A program made the position numbers and the translations under genes. A stretch of DNA of 64,000 nucleotides from Vannielia litorea. Its GTDB lineage: Bacteria > Pseudomonadota > Alphaproteobacteria > Rhodobacterales > Rhodobacteraceae. Positions 62,486-64,000 of this stretch are shown here, in pieces (the first letter of the stretch is position 1; the number at the start of each line of letters is the position of its first letter). The stretch lies in NCBI RefSeq assembly GCF_019801175.1, contig NZ_JAHVJR010000003.1:247001-311000 (forward strand), written 5' to 3'. The notes beneath the pieces are model-generated. The model was not told where the DNA came from, did not search any database, and saw only the letters and a program-made list of their open reading frames with translations.

Positions 62486-64000
62486 TTACCGGAACAGCGA
62501 CAGGATCGACTGCGGCGCCTGGTTGGCGATGGAGAGCGACTGGACACCCAGCTGCTGCTGCACCTGAAGCGCCTGAAGGCGGGCCGAGGCGGCCTCCATA
62601 TCGGCGTCCACGAGGCTGCCGATCCCGGCTGTCAGGCTATCGGTCAGGTTGGAGATGAACTCCGACTGTGTCTCGATCCGGCCTTCGACGGAACCGAAGT
62701 TGGCAGCCGCCTCGATGGCGCTGTCGATGTAGGTTTCGATGTTGGCCAGAGCGGCCTCGACACCCTCATCGGTGGTCACGTCGATGTTGTCGACACCGGC
62801 CAGGCCACCGGTGGCCTCACCATCGGCCAGACCGTTGACCTGAAGGGCCATTGCGGCACCGTCATTGTCCACCTGGAGGACCCACGAGCCGGTGGCGTCA
62901 TCTTGGTATACGTTGGTCGAGATATCGGACAGGCCCGAGCCGTCGATCTGGATCTTCAGCCCCTTGACCACATCCTCGAAGGTTTCACCCTTGCCGGCGA
63001 TGTAATCGTAGTTGGTGCCGCCGATCGAGACGCGGTAGCCATCGCCCTCGCTGACGCCGGAGGTCGCCGAAAAGGTCACCTCGGAGGCGCGGGCCTGCAG
63101 GTTGGCCCCGGAGAAGCTGGCAGCGGCGGCCGTGGCTGCGACCCCTTCCACATCTGCAGAGAACTGCGTGGTGGCGGAGGTGGTATCGCCGTTGATCTCG
63201 ATGTCGTCGAAAGCGGAAGTCGAGGTGATGGTGATCACCGCGCCGGTCACCTCGGCCGAGATGTCATCGATGCCAGCAGCGTTGATGGCCGCGGTCAGAC
63301 CGGCGGACACATCGTTCAACGTGGTCGAATCCGCAGTGTAGGACACCGTGGTTCCATTGATCTGCAGGTTGAAGACATCACCGATCGACTGAGCGGTGCT
63401 GATGGTGATTTCCATCTCGTTCCCGGTGTTCGAGAAATCGCGGGTCGAGCTGTCATCGGCGTTCTGCCCGGCGCCGGCCTGCACCGTGACGTTGCCACCG
63501 GAGGCGGCGGCATCGGCGGCGGTCAGGGCCGCGCCACCAACGAGCGAGGCACCGGTGCCCATGACGCCGGCCTCATAGCTGAGGTCCTGGCGGGCAACGG
63601 TGATGTCGGAGGCCACAACGGAGCCGTCAGAGCTGCGGTCCAGCGAGGACAGCACGTTGACGTCTTCGGTACCCGACAGCAGGTTCAGCCCGTTGAACTG
63701 GGCCGCCCCCACGACCGAGGCGATCTGGTCGCTCAGCGCGGTGATGTCGGCCTGAAGCTTTTCGCGATCGACGTTCTCTTCCTGCGCGCCGACGATCTTT
63801 TCTTTCATCTGCACGAGCAGATCGGTGACGGTTTCGGCGCCGTTGCGGGCCACCGCGACGGTGCTTTCACCGAGAGACAGGCTCTCGGAGATGGCCTTGA
63901 AGCCGCGCACGTCGGATTCCATCACCTTCGAGATCGCCCAGATGGCAGAGTTGTCTCGGGCGGAGCCGACCGATTTTCCGGTCGAAATCTCGGCCTGCAC
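62486..64000 (-). CDS. fliC: Flagellin (N-terminus cut by the window edge)
   Basis: The visible 504 residues lack the first two dozen or so. They begin in the conserved D0/D1 region QAEISTGKSVGSARDNSAIWAISK, pass through a large variable domain rich in Thr, Ser, Asp and Gly (about 110-430), and end with the conserved C-terminal coil SEFISNLTDSLTAGIGSLVDADMEAASARLQALQVQQQLGVQSLSIANQAPQSILSLFR-type segment (key residues Ile, Leu and Gln heptads; final Leu-Phe-Arg). It forms the flagellar filament. The translation start and the 5' leader recognised by FlbT lie beyond the right edge. Confidence 0.96.
   Translation of the reverse strand: MQAEISTGKSVGSARDNSAIWAISKVMESDVRGFKAISESLSLGESTVAVARNGAETVTDLLVQMKEKIVGAQEENVDREKLQADITALSDQIASVVGAAQFNGLNLLSGTEDVNVLSSLDRSSDGSVVASDITVARQDLSYEAGVMGTGASLVGGAALTAADAAASGGNVTVQAGAGQNADDSSTRDFSNTGNEMEITISTAQSIGDVFNLQINGTTVSYTADSTTLNDVSAGLTAAINAAGIDDISAEVTGAVITITSTSAFDDIEINGDTTSATTQFSADVEGVAATAAAASFSGANLQARASEVTFSATSGVSEGDGYRVSIGGTNYDYIAGKGETFEDVVKGLKIQIDGSGLSDISTNVYQDDATGSWVLQVDNDGAAMALQVNGLADGEATGGLAGVDNIDVTTDEGVEAALANIETYIDSAIEAAANFGSVEGRIETQSEFISNLTDSLTAGIGSLVDADMEAASARLQALQVQQQLGVQSLSIANQAPQSILSLFR

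Overview
The window is a chromosomal stretch from a GC-rich alphaproteobacterium, almost certainly of the order Rhodobacterales (Roseobacter-like). The evidence is the GcrA cell-cycle regulator, the flagellin-FlaF-FlbT-DUF1217 cluster, and several small families (DUF6455-like, DM13, a DUF482 acetyltransferase) typical of that group. Genes are dense, often joined by 1-8 base overlaps, and no rRNA, tRNA, CRISPR array, transposase or prophage gene was recognised.

Layout. 1-4407 (minus): a BMP-type nucleoside/purine ABC importer (binding protein, double ATPase, permease), interrupted by two tiny membrane proteins with their own promoter and followed by a LysE exporter cut by the edge. 4601-7837 (minus): rimI, tsaB, a GFA protein, an NfuA-type Fe-S protein, a lipoprotein and a ChaC-type cyclotransferase. 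8040-9449 (minus): an AT-richer gene for an exported trypsin-like protease. 9537-12114 (minus): a universal stress protein, an AbrB-family membrane protein and a branched-chain aminotransferase. 12576-14730: an AT-richer accessory island with a zinc-ribbon/TIR protein, a small basic repeat protein and a divergent XRE-ImmA pair. 14838-22428: trpS, a rhomboid homologue without catalytic residues, RidA, a phosphodiesterase, a DUF482 protein, a pterin dehydratase, a glyoxalase-fold protein, a peroxiredoxin, a flavoprotein reductase and rsmD. 22425-30287: HAD hydrolase, zinc-ribbon protein, serine hydrolase, map, MscS channel, sfsA, and a coupled cinA-GNAT-AhpD-like-OmpA operon. 30333-38660: TetR with its divergent target, LysR, a DJ-1/PfpI protein, an EF-hand protein, fadH, a DM13 protein and conserved proteins. 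38660-45962: ilvD, two CPBP membrane proteases, a Bcr-type efflux pump, accD and folC. 46253-54062: rhodanese, LysM protein, argF, argD, an EamA transporter, gcrA and an ABC exporter. 54124-55292: two tandem paralogous HExxH proteins of unknown family. 55402-60311: acetyltransferase, rimO, alaE, a DUF6455-like protein, dgkA, an M48 peptidase and small proteins. 60345-64000: the flagellin module, with flagellin cut by the right edge.

How it fits together. Most of the window is housekeeping: nucleoside uptake, tRNA t6A formation, ribosome modification (RimI, RsmD, RimO), branched-chain and arginine synthesis, fatty-acid and folate synthesis, envelope maintenance and flagellin control. Two places stand out as possible undescribed systems. 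One is the TIR island, where an XRE-ImmA switch faces a predicted NADase effector and a repeat protein, the arrangement expected of an anti-phage or stress-suicide module. The other is the pair of cytoplasmic proteins sharing a HESxHAxFD motif and a downstream glutamate at identical spacing, which look like tandem zinc-dependent peptidases of an unnamed family.
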